Source: Aneurinibacillus terranovensis DSM 18919 (lineage in GTDB: Bacteria; Bacillota; Bacilli; Aneurinibacillales; Aneurinibacillaceae). Taken from it: a stretch of 64,000 bases of DNA. Both the position numbers and the translations under genes were made by a program. Location: positions 100,240 to 164,239 of the forward strand of contig NZ_KE387171.1 of the NCBI RefSeq assembly GCF_000430625.1, read 5' to 3'. The notes beneath the pieces are model-generated. The model was given only the letters and a program-made list of their open reading frames with translations. It was not told the origin of the DNA and did not search any database. Within the stretch, counting starts at the first letter, position 1, and each line of letters begins with the position of its first letter. This document shows, piece by piece, positions 19,838 through 29,476 of this stretch.

Positions 19838-20995
19838 ATGGAGCATCTGATCAACCCTAATGTTCGCACGATACAAGTTTCTGGGATCCGAAAGTTTTTT
19901 AATATGGTATCCCATTATCCGGATGCGATTTCCTTAACGATTGGCCAGCCGGATTTCCCAACGCCGGAACATATTAAACAATACGCAAAAGAAGCGATTG
20001 ACAGCAACAGGACGACCTATACGCCAAACGCAGGCCTGATGGAATTGCGGCAGGCTGCTGCAAATTTTGTCTCACAAAAATATTGCCTGTCCTATCGTCC
20101 TGAAGACGAAATCATCACGACAAACGGTGCGAGTGAAGCCATTGATATTGCCCTGCGAACAATCCTGACGGAAGGGTGCGAGGTTCTGCTGCCGGGACCG
20201 GTCTATCCTGGATATGAACCCATTATTAAACTATGCGGCGCTGTGCCGGTCTACGTGGACACGAGAGAAACCAATTTCAAAATTAGCGCTGAATTGCTTG
20301 CAAAGTACATAACGGAGAAAACACGCTGTATTATTCTCCCTTATCCGTCCAATCCTACCGGCTGTACGCTTGACCGCCAGGACATCACGGCTATCGCAGC
20401 CTTGTTGAAAGGCAAAGAAATCTTCGTGATCTCGGACGAAATTTACAGTGAACTCATATATGACGGAGAGCATGTTTCCATTGCTTCGATTCCGGATATG
20501 AGAGAAAAGACGATCGTGATTAACGGCCTGTCTAAGTCACACTCGATGACCGGCTGGCGTATCGGCTTTACATTTGCCCCTGCGTATATTACAAACCAGA
20601 TGGTCAAGGTTCACCAGTATAACGCCACCTGCGCGAGTTCCATCAGCCAGTATGCGGCCATTGAGGCTTTGACAGCAGGCATCAATGACGCGGAAAAAAT
20701 GCGGGAAGAGTACAGAAAAAGAAGAGATTATGTGTATAACCGGCTGCTCGCCATAGGCATGGATGTGGTAAAGCCAAGCGGAGCCTTCTACCTGTTTCCA
20801 TCGATTAAAAAATGGAACCGGAAATCTTTTGAATTTGCTTTGCAGCTTCTCGAAACAGAACGGGTGGCTGTCGTTCCCGGCGATGCCTTCTCGGAGTATG
20901 GGGAAGGATATCTTCGCATTTCGTATGCGTATTCGATGGAAGTTTTGGAGGAAGGGCTCAATCGGATAGAACGCTTCCTGAAAGCAGGGGTGTAA
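19838..20995 (+). CDS. patA: N-acetyl-LL-diaminopimelate aminotransferase (aminotransferase A)
   Basis: The 385-residue fold-type I aminotransferase matches B. subtilis PatA along its length (MEHLINPNVRTIQVSGIRKF at the start, INGLSKSHSMTGWRIGF around the PLP lysine). It supplies the transaminase step between DapH and the deacetylase encoded 3 kb upstream. The PLP contacts YTPNAG, NPTG and SDEIYSEL are present. An ATG 12 bases upstream lies too close to AGGAAAGG; GAGAGG favours the ATG at 19838, which also matches the family start. It is monocistronic. Confidence 0.93.
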   Translation: MEHLINPNVRTIQVSGIRKFFNMVSHYPDAISLTIGQPDFPTPEHIKQYAKEAIDSNRTTYTPNAGLMELRQAAANFVSQKYCLSYRPEDEIITTNGASEAIDIALRTILTEGCEVLLPGPVYPGYEPIIKLCGAVPVYVDTRETNFKISAELLAKYITEKTRCIILPYPSNPTGCTLDRQDITAIAALLKGKEIFVISDEIYSELIYDGEHVSIASIPDMREKTIVINGLSKSHSMTGWRIGFTFAPAYITNQMVKVHQYNATCASSISQYAAIEALTAGINDAEKMREEYRKRRDYVYNRLLAIGMDVVKPSGAFYLFPSIKKWNRKSFEFALQLLETERVAVVPGDAFSEYGEGYLRISYAYSMEVLEEGLNRIERFLKAGV

Positions 20996-21075
20996 AAAAG
21001 AGCGTGTGAGATGCATCGGGTCGTTCTTTTTTGCAGAGTTTTCCCTTGTGTGGAAGCGTCAACTGTCCGTGTTAT
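20996..21075. repeat. Dispersed repeat, copy after patA
   Basis: This is the counterpart of 16842-16935, beginning just after the patA stop codon and ending against the two-hairpin element at 21080. Confidence 0.5.
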
Positions 21076-21079
21076 GTAA

Positions 21080-21334
21080 GAAAAACTCGCGGGCGTTGCC
21101 GCTCGTCCTTTTTCTGCAGGGAAGCGAACGGCCGCTTAGTGACCGGAAGTCGGACCGACAAAACATCCGGGTACCTCAATGATGGAGACAATTGTCGGTC
21201 TGATCGACCTTCCGGCCACACGCTCCACATCGAAAAAGCAACGTTCGGCACACTCCCGCGAGTTTTTCTCAGGTGACCCATGGAGGAAAGTATATGTTGC
21301 TTTAACACTGTAAAGCAACATATACTTTCTTTAA
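21080..21334. repeat. Two-hairpin repeat element, complete copy A
   Basis: The first unit (21080-21268) is bounded by inverted ends GAAAAACTCGCGGG and CCCGCGAGTTTTTC, with nested inner arms (ACCGGAAGTCGGACCGACAA against TTGTCGGTCTGATCGACC). The second unit (21286-21329) is a 19-bp perfect hairpin, GAAAGTATATGTTGCTTTA with its complement and a 6-base loop. It is nearly identical to 35703-35959. No coding frame of interest is present, so it is probably a MITE or REP-like element. Confidence 0.85.
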
Positions 21335-21458
21335 TGCCAAAAAAAGGGGTACCTGTACGAAACATCCAGGCAGCTCGAAAAGGGAGACAATCGGACAGGA
21401 AAGACGTCCCCCTTTTCGTCTTAACATTAGGTCGGAAAGAAAACGAAAACTATGTCGG

Positions 21459-21488
21459 AGCAGCAAGTTCAAAACACCACAGCTTATT
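21459..21488 (+). pseudogene. Fragment of the His-rich small gene
   Basis: Thirty bases match 29655-29684, inside the His-rich gene, with a single difference. Nothing else of that gene is recognisable here, so this looks like a relic of a second copy or of a recombination event. It overlaps the 3' end of the phosphatase-like gene. Confidence 0.4.
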
Positions 21489-22953
21489 TCTTCCCTGTTT
21501 CAAAAAGCTTAATAATGTACTCTTTCAAATCAACTAAACGCGGAGGTTCGTTTACAGGATATTCTGTTCCGGCCACAATCAGAGGAATCAGTGAATCATA
21601 TTTGTGTAAAGAGCCATGGCTCCCGCCGTTCAAATGAACGGGATAGTGTCGGCTTTTAAATTCATATCTTGGACGGGCAGTAACGACAATTACGGGAATG
21701 TCTTGAGAATACAGTGCTCCGTATAATCTGGAAAGTACGTCGGGATAATCCCCGTAATGTATAATTCCTTCATCAACCTTTACATCCAGTGTAGCCCATT
21801 CTCCAGTAATGTTCCATGCTGTCCCATAGATATCAATATTTGATCCACCCGGCTCAAAATAAACCTTTCTCCCCGATCCCCCTTCTCTTACTGATACTCC
21901 TCTATCTTCCTTCCAGGCGATAAGATCAATTCGCGAATCTAACAGTAGCTGTTGCATAATTTGCTGTTGCTTATCCGGTTTTAATGGATATATATAAGCC
22001 ATCCGTTCATTATTACAGACTACAAGATCATGAACGCTCACATCCTCTCCCAATTGAAGAACACGAAATGGTTCCAGCAGCTTATCAAGATCGATATTGA
22101 ACTCTTTTTCTTTTCCAATATGTGTCTGCCCATGATCACTAGTGACAATAAACACACATTGATTCAATGCATCATCCCAGGAACCGAAAACGTTTAAAAT
22201 TTCCTGTATGCGCTGGTCTACTTTAATCAAAGATTCCCCCGCATAAGTGGGACCCTTTTTATGTATCTCATGGTCGTTATCCGGAAGATATACCAGCATA
22301 AAATCCGGTTGAAAATTGGACTCTATAAGCTGTTTTGCTACATTTACAGCGTATTTGTCGTTAATTCCAAACCGACGTCTATATCCTTGTATATTTAAGG
22401 GAATTTTTTGTTTTAAATTCGTTTGAACCATAGCCCCTAGTGTTAATACATCTGGGCCAGAGATATCTCCACGAAAGCGAAACCCGGTTGCCAGCTTTAT
22501 TAAAAAGGGAAGCTGAACGCAATGCTTTTTGCTTCCCCGATGGACAATCGCATTGATGGAGGCTGATGTTTTCCCCCTGCATTCCAATTCTTCAAACAGC
22601 GTCGTAACTTTTTTACTTAGTTGTTTTTCATTAAGGTTATAAAGAACATTCTGTGCACAAGCAGAGAGCCCCAGCTTTATGACACACTTCCATCCGTTAA
22701 GGTAATTTATGATTGCTTTTTCCTCAGGGTTATACCAGATAAGCCCGGGAATCCGATGAACATTAGGATAAACACCCGTTACTAATGAACTATCAACAGA
22801 AGCCGTCATGGTTGGAAAAACGGTAACACAATTGGGCCAATATCTTCCCCGATCCTTTAAAAACTGAAGTGCCGGAACAGTTTTTTCCCGCATACAATCT
22901 TCCAATATATTTGGCATTAATGAATCAACAAGAAGTAAAATTACCTTTTTCAT
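21484..22953 (-). CDS. Alkaline phosphatase superfamily protein (type I phosphodiesterase / nucleotide pyrophosphatase)
   Basis: The 489-residue protein starts with the metal motif VILLLVDSLMPN, followed by FPTMTASVDSSLVTGVYP carrying the presumed nucleophile threonine near residue 50, then PDNDHEIHKKGP and TSDHGQTHIG, which complete the two-metal site of PF01663 enzymes. No signal peptide is seen, so it probably acts in the cytosol. The substrate is not evident; phosphodiesters, phosphonates or phospholipid head groups are all possible. The gene is AT-rich relative to its neighbours and ends at a repeat cluster. Confidence 0.85.
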   Translation of the reverse strand: MKKVILLLVDSLMPNILEDCMREKTVPALQFLKDRGRYWPNCVTVFPTMTASVDSSLVTGVYPNVHRIPGLIWYNPEEKAIINYLNGWKCVIKLGLSACAQNVLYNLNEKQLSKKVTTLFEELECRGKTSASINAIVHRGSKKHCVQLPFLIKLATGFRFRGDISGPDVLTLGAMVQTNLKQKIPLNIQGYRRRFGINDKYAVNVAKQLIESNFQPDFMLVYLPDNDHEIHKKGPTYAGESLIKVDQRIQEILNVFGSWDDALNQCVFIVTSDHGQTHIGKEKEFNIDLDKLLEPFRVLQLGEDVSVHDLVVCNNERMAYIYPLKPDKQQQIMQQLLLDSRIDLIAWKEDRGVSVREGGSGRKVYFEPGGSNIDIYGTAWNITGEWATLDVKVDEGIIHYGDYPDVLSRLYGALYSQDIPVIVVTARPRYEFKSRHYPVHLNGGSHGSLHKYDSLIPLIVAGTEYPVNEPPRLVDLKEYIIKLFETGKK

Positions 22954-23110
22954 CTCACTTATCCTTCACTTTATTTAACACAACCCTATAATTGAAAGAC
23001 ATTTATAGACCGTTGAGCGTTCGCCTTTTATTTCTTACCATTTCTTCTGCATGTTATGCAGGAAACATCTAGACAGCGAGAACATGCAATTAATGGTCCA
23101 CCTCAACGAA

Positions 23111-23141
23111 GAAGGCTGTTGAAATTTTCTCAACAGCCTTC
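23111..23141 (-). terminator. Terminator of the HgdB/BadF-like operon
   Basis: GAAGGCTGTTGA and TCAACAGCCTTC form a perfect 12-bp stem with a 7-base loop, 55 bases after the stop codon. The minus-strand tail is only moderately T-rich. Confidence 0.7.
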
Positions 23142-23196
23142 GTATAGTCATAAGGATGGGGTCTTGCCGCAGATTTGCCTTCCAACTTTTTTTGCT

Positions 23197-24873
23197 TTAG
23201 CCCTCCCTAACTTCTGCTCTTTTTCGTGGAAAAGAAAACCAATTGGAAAATCGCCGAATATTATACACTACATTTGCTGACGTACAAGCAACAACATGAC
23301 GACTTGTTCGCAATGGATGATTTATTTTCGTACATGCCTTATATTTCTCTAAGCCTTCTGCAGTAATCCTTTTTTCAACTAAGGCTTCCTCGAATTCCTT
23401 CTGAGCAGCCTGTTTTGCCTTAAACAGCATCATTTGCACCCGGCTGTATACATTAATTGCTCCATCTCCTGTCGTTTCAATCGGAAGAAAGATGGCATCA
23501 GGATATTTCTCGGTGATCAATGATTGAACTCCGTCGGATACACCGGAAGACGGCATGCACCCGAACGGCTTGACAGAAATGGTCATATTTACTTTCCGCT
23601 TTGCCACGTTAAGAATCAGTTTCCCCACTTCCATATGTCCTTCTCCGCCGCGCAAATGGTTATTGTAATGATCATGGGCAACCCGGGCAATCTCATCCAT
23701 ATCGGGCAAATGATAATCATGTAGGCCAAGTGTCTTGGCATACGTTTGGAAAATGACCCGAACGGCACGCTCAGCCAATCCAAACATGCGCAGGAGCACG
23801 ACAGGATTTTTTCCTTCTAATCCGTGACCTCCCGAGTCGGCTTTCCTTAAATTCATTCTTCTAAGGGTATCGTAGCGACCTTCCCAAATGAGGTACAGGA
23901 TCCAAGCCGTCACCGATTGTACTTCGACCTCCGCTCCTTCATTTTCTAGAAAGCGCTGTAATTGATAGTTGCCATCTCCCTCCGTTGTCATAGCCCAAAA
24001 CTCACCTATGATACTTGCTTTTGGTTTCACCCGGGTCCGGTCAACCCGAACTGCTTGCAACTCCTTACGGCATGTAAGCAACGTCGGGATCAGCCATTTT
24101 CTGTGGTGTAAGGCATTATACAAATACTGTTTACAGCGGGTTAAGGCAGCATCCGTTGAACCTGCTTCCACTTCATAGGGGCGAATACGATAACCTAACG
24201 CATTCAAAATATCCCCCAACAGAATAGCTTTTAGAAAACTAATAAAAAACGAAGTATCTAATTTAAGGGCCGATTCCCCTCCAGTTACCTGTTTTAGACC
24301 ACTTTGCTGTTGGAACAAGAGAACTCGAAAACCATCAAACCCTGCATCGCGCAGAGCCTTACGGTACTCCGTGACATACGTTCCGAAGCGACAAGGACCA
24401 CAAGAACCGGCGGTAATGAAAAGATAATTACGGATAATTTCATCCTTTGACTTTCCTTCCACATCGCGAAGGTAATGCAGATGTTTGATTAAATTTCCTA
24501 CCGTGAAATATGTCGGGTTGCACTGCCCACGGTTGCCAAATTCCTTGCCATATCGAAGCGACTCGGTATCCGGACAGTCCAAATGCTTCACCTGATATCC
24601 CAGCCCTTTCAGTGCTCCCTCTACCAGATAATCGTGCGCCATGGTTAGCCCCGCAAAAAGAATGGTCGTGGTCGCTCGATCTTTAGCTAAAAACTGACGG
24701 GGGACGGGATCAAACCACTGATCCTTTTTCTCCTGATTTAAACCCAGGGCTTTTTCCTGATCCGCCTGAAATAAGATCAACTCGTCCTCAAGGGAATGAT
24801 CACGGGGTGGTTCTTCGTTTTTGATGATAGACATGATGTGTTTGCACTCCTTGTTTTGATGAAAGATAGACAT
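23197..24873 (-). CDS. 2-hydroxyacyl-CoA dehydratase-like (HgdB superfamily, COG3581-type) protein
   Basis: This 558-residue protein resembles the HGD-D/COG3581 component usually found fused or adjacent to BadF-type activators. Cysteine motifs RGQCNPTYF near residue 118 and GSCGPCRFGTY near 156 could bind an iron-sulfur cluster. Other conserved segments are KPKASIIGEFWAMTTEGDGNY and SVKPFGCMPSSGVSDGVQ. It starts 3 bases after the activator's stop, so the two act together. Two starts are possible: ATG 24873 with AGGAA 9 bases upstream (used), or ATG 24834. True dehydratases have two such subunits with known substrates; here only one is present and the reaction is unknown. Confidence 0.8.
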   Translation of the reverse strand: MSIFHQNKECKHIMSIIKNEEPPRDHSLEDELILFQADQEKALGLNQEKKDQWFDPVPRQFLAKDRATTTILFAGLTMAHDYLVEGALKGLGYQVKHLDCPDTESLRYGKEFGNRGQCNPTYFTVGNLIKHLHYLRDVEGKSKDEIIRNYLFITAGSCGPCRFGTYVTEYRKALRDAGFDGFRVLLFQQQSGLKQVTGGESALKLDTSFFISFLKAILLGDILNALGYRIRPYEVEAGSTDAALTRCKQYLYNALHHRKWLIPTLLTCRKELQAVRVDRTRVKPKASIIGEFWAMTTEGDGNYQLQRFLENEGAEVEVQSVTAWILYLIWEGRYDTLRRMNLRKADSGGHGLEGKNPVVLLRMFGLAERAVRVIFQTYAKTLGLHDYHLPDMDEIARVAHDHYNNHLRGGEGHMEVGKLILNVAKRKVNMTISVKPFGCMPSSGVSDGVQSLITEKYPDAIFLPIETTGDGAINVYSRVQMMLFKAKQAAQKEFEEALVEKRITAEGLEKYKACTKINHPLRTSRHVVACTSANVVYNIRRFSNWFSFPRKRAEVREG

Positions 24874-24876
24874 TTG

Positions 24877-27800
24877 TTAATTTCCTGTCTGAGAAATGCT
24901 AATGTTGTCATACAATCCAACTTGTTCGTTTTGTTGACGGCGTAGCAGGTCGGCGCGTTTTTGCTCAAGACGCTGCTGCAATTCCGCTTTTTTTTGAGCC
25001 AAGTCCTGTAAACGTTCTTCATGAAGACCCAGGCTATGAGCATACGTTTTTACACGTATTTTTATAGAACCGCTTGGTTTGTTGGCATCAATATCATGCA
25101 ATGCCGAATAAGGAGTACCTGCGGTTGAAATAATCGAATCAATCAGTCCATAGGTGGGAGCGTCATGTCCGCATTTGAAACTGGACAGATCCAATATAGC
25201 CACATGGGGATGACGCGCAGCAAATTTAGCTGCCCAGACCTTTTGTACACTGTTGGAACTGAAGTTTTCCGGCCACACATCGCTTACTTCTAATGCATAC
25301 TCCACACGTCCACTTTTCAAATCGTCGCTGAAAAAGCGACTCAACCACGTCTCATCTTTAGGAATGGAGCGCATGGACAAAATGGGATAACCCAAGACCT
25401 GAAACTCTTCTAATACACCGTGATTAAGACCTGGATCAGAGTGATAGGGACGTCCAATCATTAGAATGGCGATGCGATTTTCCTTTTCCACCTGCTCAAG
25501 GATCAGTCGACCCCTCTCCTGCATTTCAGCGTCAAAAAGGTGCATCGCTTTCCAACCCTGATCGACCGCAAAGTCACTTTCATCCTCGGTGATCTCAAGC
25601 TTTTCCTTAAATTCCTCAAACAACTGCTTCTTCATCAGGTTGAGTTCTGTAAAGGTGACCGCCGGATCAAGGTAGGTAACGCCTTTTGTCTCAAAAAAGT
25701 TGATTTCTTTTGTAAAGGCGGCCCTGATCACATTCGGAGCACCAGCCACAATGGGACAGCTGGCCGAATCCATCACGTTATGCAGATGGGTCGGAATATG
25801 CGTGATACAAGGAAAAAAAATATAATCAAGAGGCTTTTTCTCATGGTGTTTAAACAACAAGTTGTGAACATGAGCTTGGGCGACTTTGGAAGGGTAACAA
25901 GGATCAATTGATCCGTATTTCCCTCCTTCCTGCCACATTTCTTCACTAGTGTGATCGCTAAAAACAATATTCCGTTGATCGATACCAAGCGTCTCAAAAT
26001 ACGTGCGCCAAAAGGGGGCCGTAGACCAAATGTTAAGCACCCTGGGAATCCCGATACGAATCTTTTTACGCCGTTCCATTGTTTCGATAGGTGAACGTTC
26101 AAAATAACGCTGATAAGGAGTTTTTCTCAACCCGAACCAACTACGCTGTATCCGAACATCATCCACTAGCACATCAGGCTCAGGCAAGCCTTGAGGGTCA
26201 TAGAAGTGCTGGAACATGCGGCGTGCCTCATATTCCACCAAGTTAGGATAATGTTTTTTAAGTTCCTGTCGCTCTCTGGTCAGTTTGATCACGGCTTCCT
26301 TATCTTCAACCGTTCCCTTTTCGCAGCTAAAACCAGAGATATAACGGGCCATTTGTCCGTCCGGTGTCTGAGAATCAATAAAAGTTCGGCTGCAGTGGTT
26401 CGGACAGAATGTGCAGCGGGTGGATTCATCGTTACGGGTGATATAGTACAGATTAATGGCTGCATCCAGACCCAAGAACGTTGAATATCCTCGACGCTTT
26501 ACAACACGCAAGGTTTCCATAGCGGCCCCGATCGCTCCTGCTTCTCCAGGATGGGGATGAACGTAAACTTCCGCATCAGGAACCCGCTGTTTAATGTAAT
26601 CCACCTGAGCCTTCACAGCAGCCAAGTTATATTGCGTTCCTCCCTGTAAGATGAACTTGCGACCGAGTTCCGCCATACGTGGAATCTGCACCACATACTG
26701 CCATACATTCTTTGGCAAGACCAGAGCCAAACCAGCCAACAATTCCTCTTTAGAATAACCCTCTTTCTGAAAATTAACCCGATCTGCATCGAGAAATACG
26801 GCGCAACCATAGGAAAATTTAGGAGAAAGAGCTGCCCTGAGGGCCGTATCCGCATATTCCTGGATTGGAATACCAAACTGGTCCGCCATCGCTTGCAGTA
26901 ACATTCCGTTCCCAGCGGAACATTGATTAGACAGCCTGAAGTTACGGATATCCCCGTTTTTAAGAAAGAGTACTTTGATGTCCTGGCCGCCGATATCACA
27001 AATTACATCGATATCGCCAAATTGGTGAACCGCACTCATCATATGGGCAACGGTCTCCACAATATTTACGTCCGCCTTTAAAGTTTTTTCTAAAACATCC
27101 GCCGCATATCCCGTGGCACCAAAACCGATGATCTCTAAATCGGCTCCCTCACCATTCACCTTATCCCGGATCCGCTTCAACATTTCTTTCGTATCTTCGA
27201 TCGGATTTCCCTTGGAAAGCTGGTATTCCTTAAGTAAAATATTTCCGTTTTCATCCACCAAAACGGCTTTGGACGACGTAGAACCGCCGTCAAGGCCGAT
27301 CACGGCCCTCACCTTCTGACCCGGCACGAAAGTAGTCGGTGTAAATCGAGGAATACGATAACTCTCGCTAAATTCTTGAAGTTCTTTTTCGCTGCTTACC
27401 AGTGGTGGGCCTGCATTTTCTCCCAATTTTGCTTTCCGACCATGATCAATAAATTCCTTTAGTCCTTCCAGTCCTGTGTAGGTACCTACACCCATGGGTT
27501 CATGCATACCGTACAAGACGGCACCGTAAGCTGCATAGTACTGCGAATTTCCGGGCACAAAAATCAATTCATGAACGGGGATATCTTTGGGATAATCGTA
27601 CCCTCGTTCTTGCCAAGTTTCAGGAATACGCTTTCGCCAACATTCTTGCAGGAAAGGCAAGTATGTATTAGGACCACCCAGTAAAAGAACACGATGCCGC
27701 AGTGTGTTTCCACGGGTTAGAACGGAAAGGTTCTGCATGACAATGGCATCTGCTAAAGAACACATGATTTCAGTGGAGGGAATTCCGCTTTTCACCAGAT

Positions 27801-28371
27801 TGACAATATCGGTTTCCGCAAACACCCCACACTTGGCGGCCACATGGTGCAATTTACTGTCATCAAAGTGCAATTGGCCGACTTCTTCCATAGGCATTCC
27901 TACTTTAATCATGCACTTGTCAATGGTGGCACCGGTGCCGGATGCACACTTGTCATTCATGGAAGTCAGAGCTTGCTTATTCCCTGTTTCCTCGTTTACC
28001 TTAAAAATGATAATTTTGGCATCCTGTCCTCCCAGTTCAATCACACTCCCCACATCGGGGTGAAGATGTTCCACCGCCATCGTGACGGCATTTACTTCTT
28101 GAACAAATTTCCCTCCAATGTGCTCAGCAATGGGGCCGCTGCCGGAGCCCGTCAAAAATACGCGAATGTTTTCTTGTTTAATATGGGGAAATTCATTTCC
28201 AATAATAATTAAGAATTCTAAGACCTTTTCCGCCTGCTTCGTATTGTGGCGTTGATAGTCTGACCAAAGAATTTCTTTACTTATTGGATTCACCACTGTT
28301 GCTTTCACGGTCGTTGAACCGACGTCAATCCCTATTATTAAAGAGTCTAACTTTTGGTTTTTGTGTCCCAT
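24877..28371 (-). CDS. Double BadF/HgdC-type activator with DUF2229 domain
   Basis: The 1164-residue protein contains two ASKHA ATPase domains. The first (residues about 10-290) has GIDVGSTTVKAT, IELGGQDAK and the cluster cysteine motif NDKCASGTG. The second (about 350-620) has IGLDGGSTSSKAV, CDIGGQDIKV and NQCSAGNG. A cysteine-rich stretch (CTFCPNHCSRTF) leads into DUF2229 (about 750-900), with a further C-terminal domain (IAILMIGRPYHSDPGLNHG). Such proteins use ATP to drive electrons into a partner, here the downstream HgdB-like protein. AAGGAG seven bases before the ATG at 28371 sets the start, discarding a 25-residue extension. The pair is usual in Clostridia and unexpected beside aerobic catabolism. 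Confidence 0.87.
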   Translation of the reverse strand: MGHKNQKLDSLIIGIDVGSTTVKATVVNPISKEILWSDYQRHNTKQAEKVLEFLIIIGNEFPHIKQENIRVFLTGSGSGPIAEHIGGKFVQEVNAVTMAVEHLHPDVGSVIELGGQDAKIIIFKVNEETGNKQALTSMNDKCASGTGATIDKCMIKVGMPMEEVGQLHFDDSKLHHVAAKCGVFAETDIVNLVKSGIPSTEIMCSLADAIVMQNLSVLTRGNTLRHRVLLLGGPNTYLPFLQECWRKRIPETWQERGYDYPKDIPVHELIFVPGNSQYYAAYGAVLYGMHEPMGVGTYTGLEGLKEFIDHGRKAKLGENAGPPLVSSEKELQEFSESYRIPRFTPTTFVPGQKVRAVIGLDGGSTSSKAVLVDENGNILLKEYQLSKGNPIEDTKEMLKRIRDKVNGEGADLEIIGFGATGYAADVLEKTLKADVNIVETVAHMMSAVHQFGDIDVICDIGGQDIKVLFLKNGDIRNFRLSNQCSAGNGMLLQAMADQFGIPIQEYADTALRAALSPKFSYGCAVFLDADRVNFQKEGYSKEELLAGLALVLPKNVWQYVVQIPRMAELGRKFILQGGTQYNLAAVKAQVDYIKQRVPDAEVYVHPHPGEAGAIGAAMETLRVVKRRGYSTFLGLDAAINLYYITRNDESTRCTFCPNHCSRTFIDSQTPDGQMARYISGFSCEKGTVEDKEAVIKLTRERQELKKHYPNLVEYEARRMFQHFYDPQGLPEPDVLVDDVRIQRSWFGLRKTPYQRYFERSPIETMERRKKIRIGIPRVLNIWSTAPFWRTYFETLGIDQRNIVFSDHTSEEMWQEGGKYGSIDPCYPSKVAQAHVHNLLFKHHEKKPLDYIFFPCITHIPTHLHNVMDSASCPIVAGAPNVIRAAFTKEINFFETKGVTYLDPAVTFTELNLMKKQLFEEFKEKLEITEDESDFAVDQGWKAMHLFDAEMQERGRLILEQVEKENRIAILMIGRPYHSDPGLNHGVLEEFQVLGYPILSMRSIPKDETWLSRFFSDDLKSGRVEYALEVSDVWPENFSSNSVQKVWAAKFAARHPHVAILDLSSFKCGHDAPTYGLIDSIISTAGTPYSALHDIDANKPSGSIKIRVKTYAHSLGLHEERLQDLAQKKAELQQRLEQKRADLLRRQQNEQVGLYDNISISQTGN

Positions 28372-28466
28372 GAAATTACTCCTTGTTAAATGAAATACAA
28401 TGTTATTATTTGAATAAATTAAACAACATATACATAGTGAAAACACCGCCCTTTGAATGGACCTTC

Positions 28467-29175
28467 TTAGACTGGAATGTAATTTAGTGAAAAAAGCGCT
28501 TCTTTCTGCGATAGTTTGCTGAAAGAACCCGCATATTGGAGGATCTTTTTTGGGGACCCGCTAAAAAAGCACAGGGACATACAGCTTTTACTGGTACAAA
28601 AGAAAAACAGCACCTTTACGATGCTGCTTACAATTCTTAGTGTTACTTTTGCATTGGCTCTCATAACTGAAGAGCAATTTTTTTCTAAGCTTGATATTGC
28701 GGATGTACTGCCGAAATTTCTCCACATCGGAGAGGTCCGACGGGAGCTGCCTACGCCGTCGTCCTCAATGACGAACCGGATATATCTGTCTCTGTCGGTG
28801 ACAGACAACGAAACAGTTCCCGCTCCCTCTTTCTCAAACAAACCGTGGCGGATCGCATTCTCCACGAACGGCTGAATGTATAACGATGGAATCTCCAGCT
28901 CTTCCAGTCCTTCGTCAACATAGAGCCGGAATCCGAAGCGATCCCCGAAGCGGACTTTCTCGATTTCTTCATACGCCCAGATCAGCTCCAATTCCTGCTG
29001 AAGCGGTACAAACAAAGAAGTGCGATCCCGATCGAACACAAAGCGTAAATACTTACTCAACATGGATAATAAATAAGCCGCTTTGTCGCCGTCTGTATAA
29101 CAGAAGGAAATAATGCTGCTGATCGCATTGTAGAGAAAGTGAGGCTTAATCTGGGCATGAAGAAATAATAATCAG
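28467..29175 (-). pseudogene. Broken LytS/YesM-type sensor histidine kinase
   Basis: Reading from 29159 leftwards, the frame encodes the kinase H-box (HAQIKPHFLYNAISSI), then YLRFVFDRD, the N-box (IQPFVENAIRHGLF) and the first G-box (EDDGVG) near 28755. An in-frame TGA immediately precedes the H-box and there is no start signal. After the G-box the sequence turns into unrelated text. In another frame it reads VEKFRQYIRNIKLRKKLLFSY, which looks like the N-terminus of a different kinase. Upstream, 29175-29335 reads as a membrane-segment fragment. This is the debris of one or two kinase genes. Confidence 0.75.
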
Positions 29176-29353
29176 AAAGAATACTTTGCGCCCAATGTCT
29201 GATTCTGTCCAATTAAGGTAGTAAAAAACGGAACGTAAACGGAATAGGGAAGGAAAACAACCCCGATCAAATAAAGGATCACAGGTGACAAAAGTCCCCA
29301 CCAGCCTCTTATGAATATTACTTTATTAAAAACTATACCATTCCGCGCTCACA

Positions 29354-29388
29354 AAAAACTCACAAATCTGTATGGTTTTTTGTGAATT
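29354..29388. promoter_or_regulatory. AT-rich inverted repeat upstream of the His-rich gene
   Basis: CACAAAAAAC and GTTTTTTGTG are perfect 10-base arms separated by 15 bases, about 90 bases before the start codon. It may be an operator or an old terminator of the broken kinase. Confidence 0.4.
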
Positions 29389-29476
29389 CTCATCTCTTCT
29401 TAATCTTTTTGACCTAAAGCGGACATAATTGTCACGTATAATAGTCCTGACTAAATTAAGAAGGGAGTCCTTGCCA

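Noticed and set aside
21031-21537. Open frames within and after the repeat element at 21080
   Set aside because: The same frames arise from the repeat in its other copy; composition and lack of ribosome sites argue against coding.
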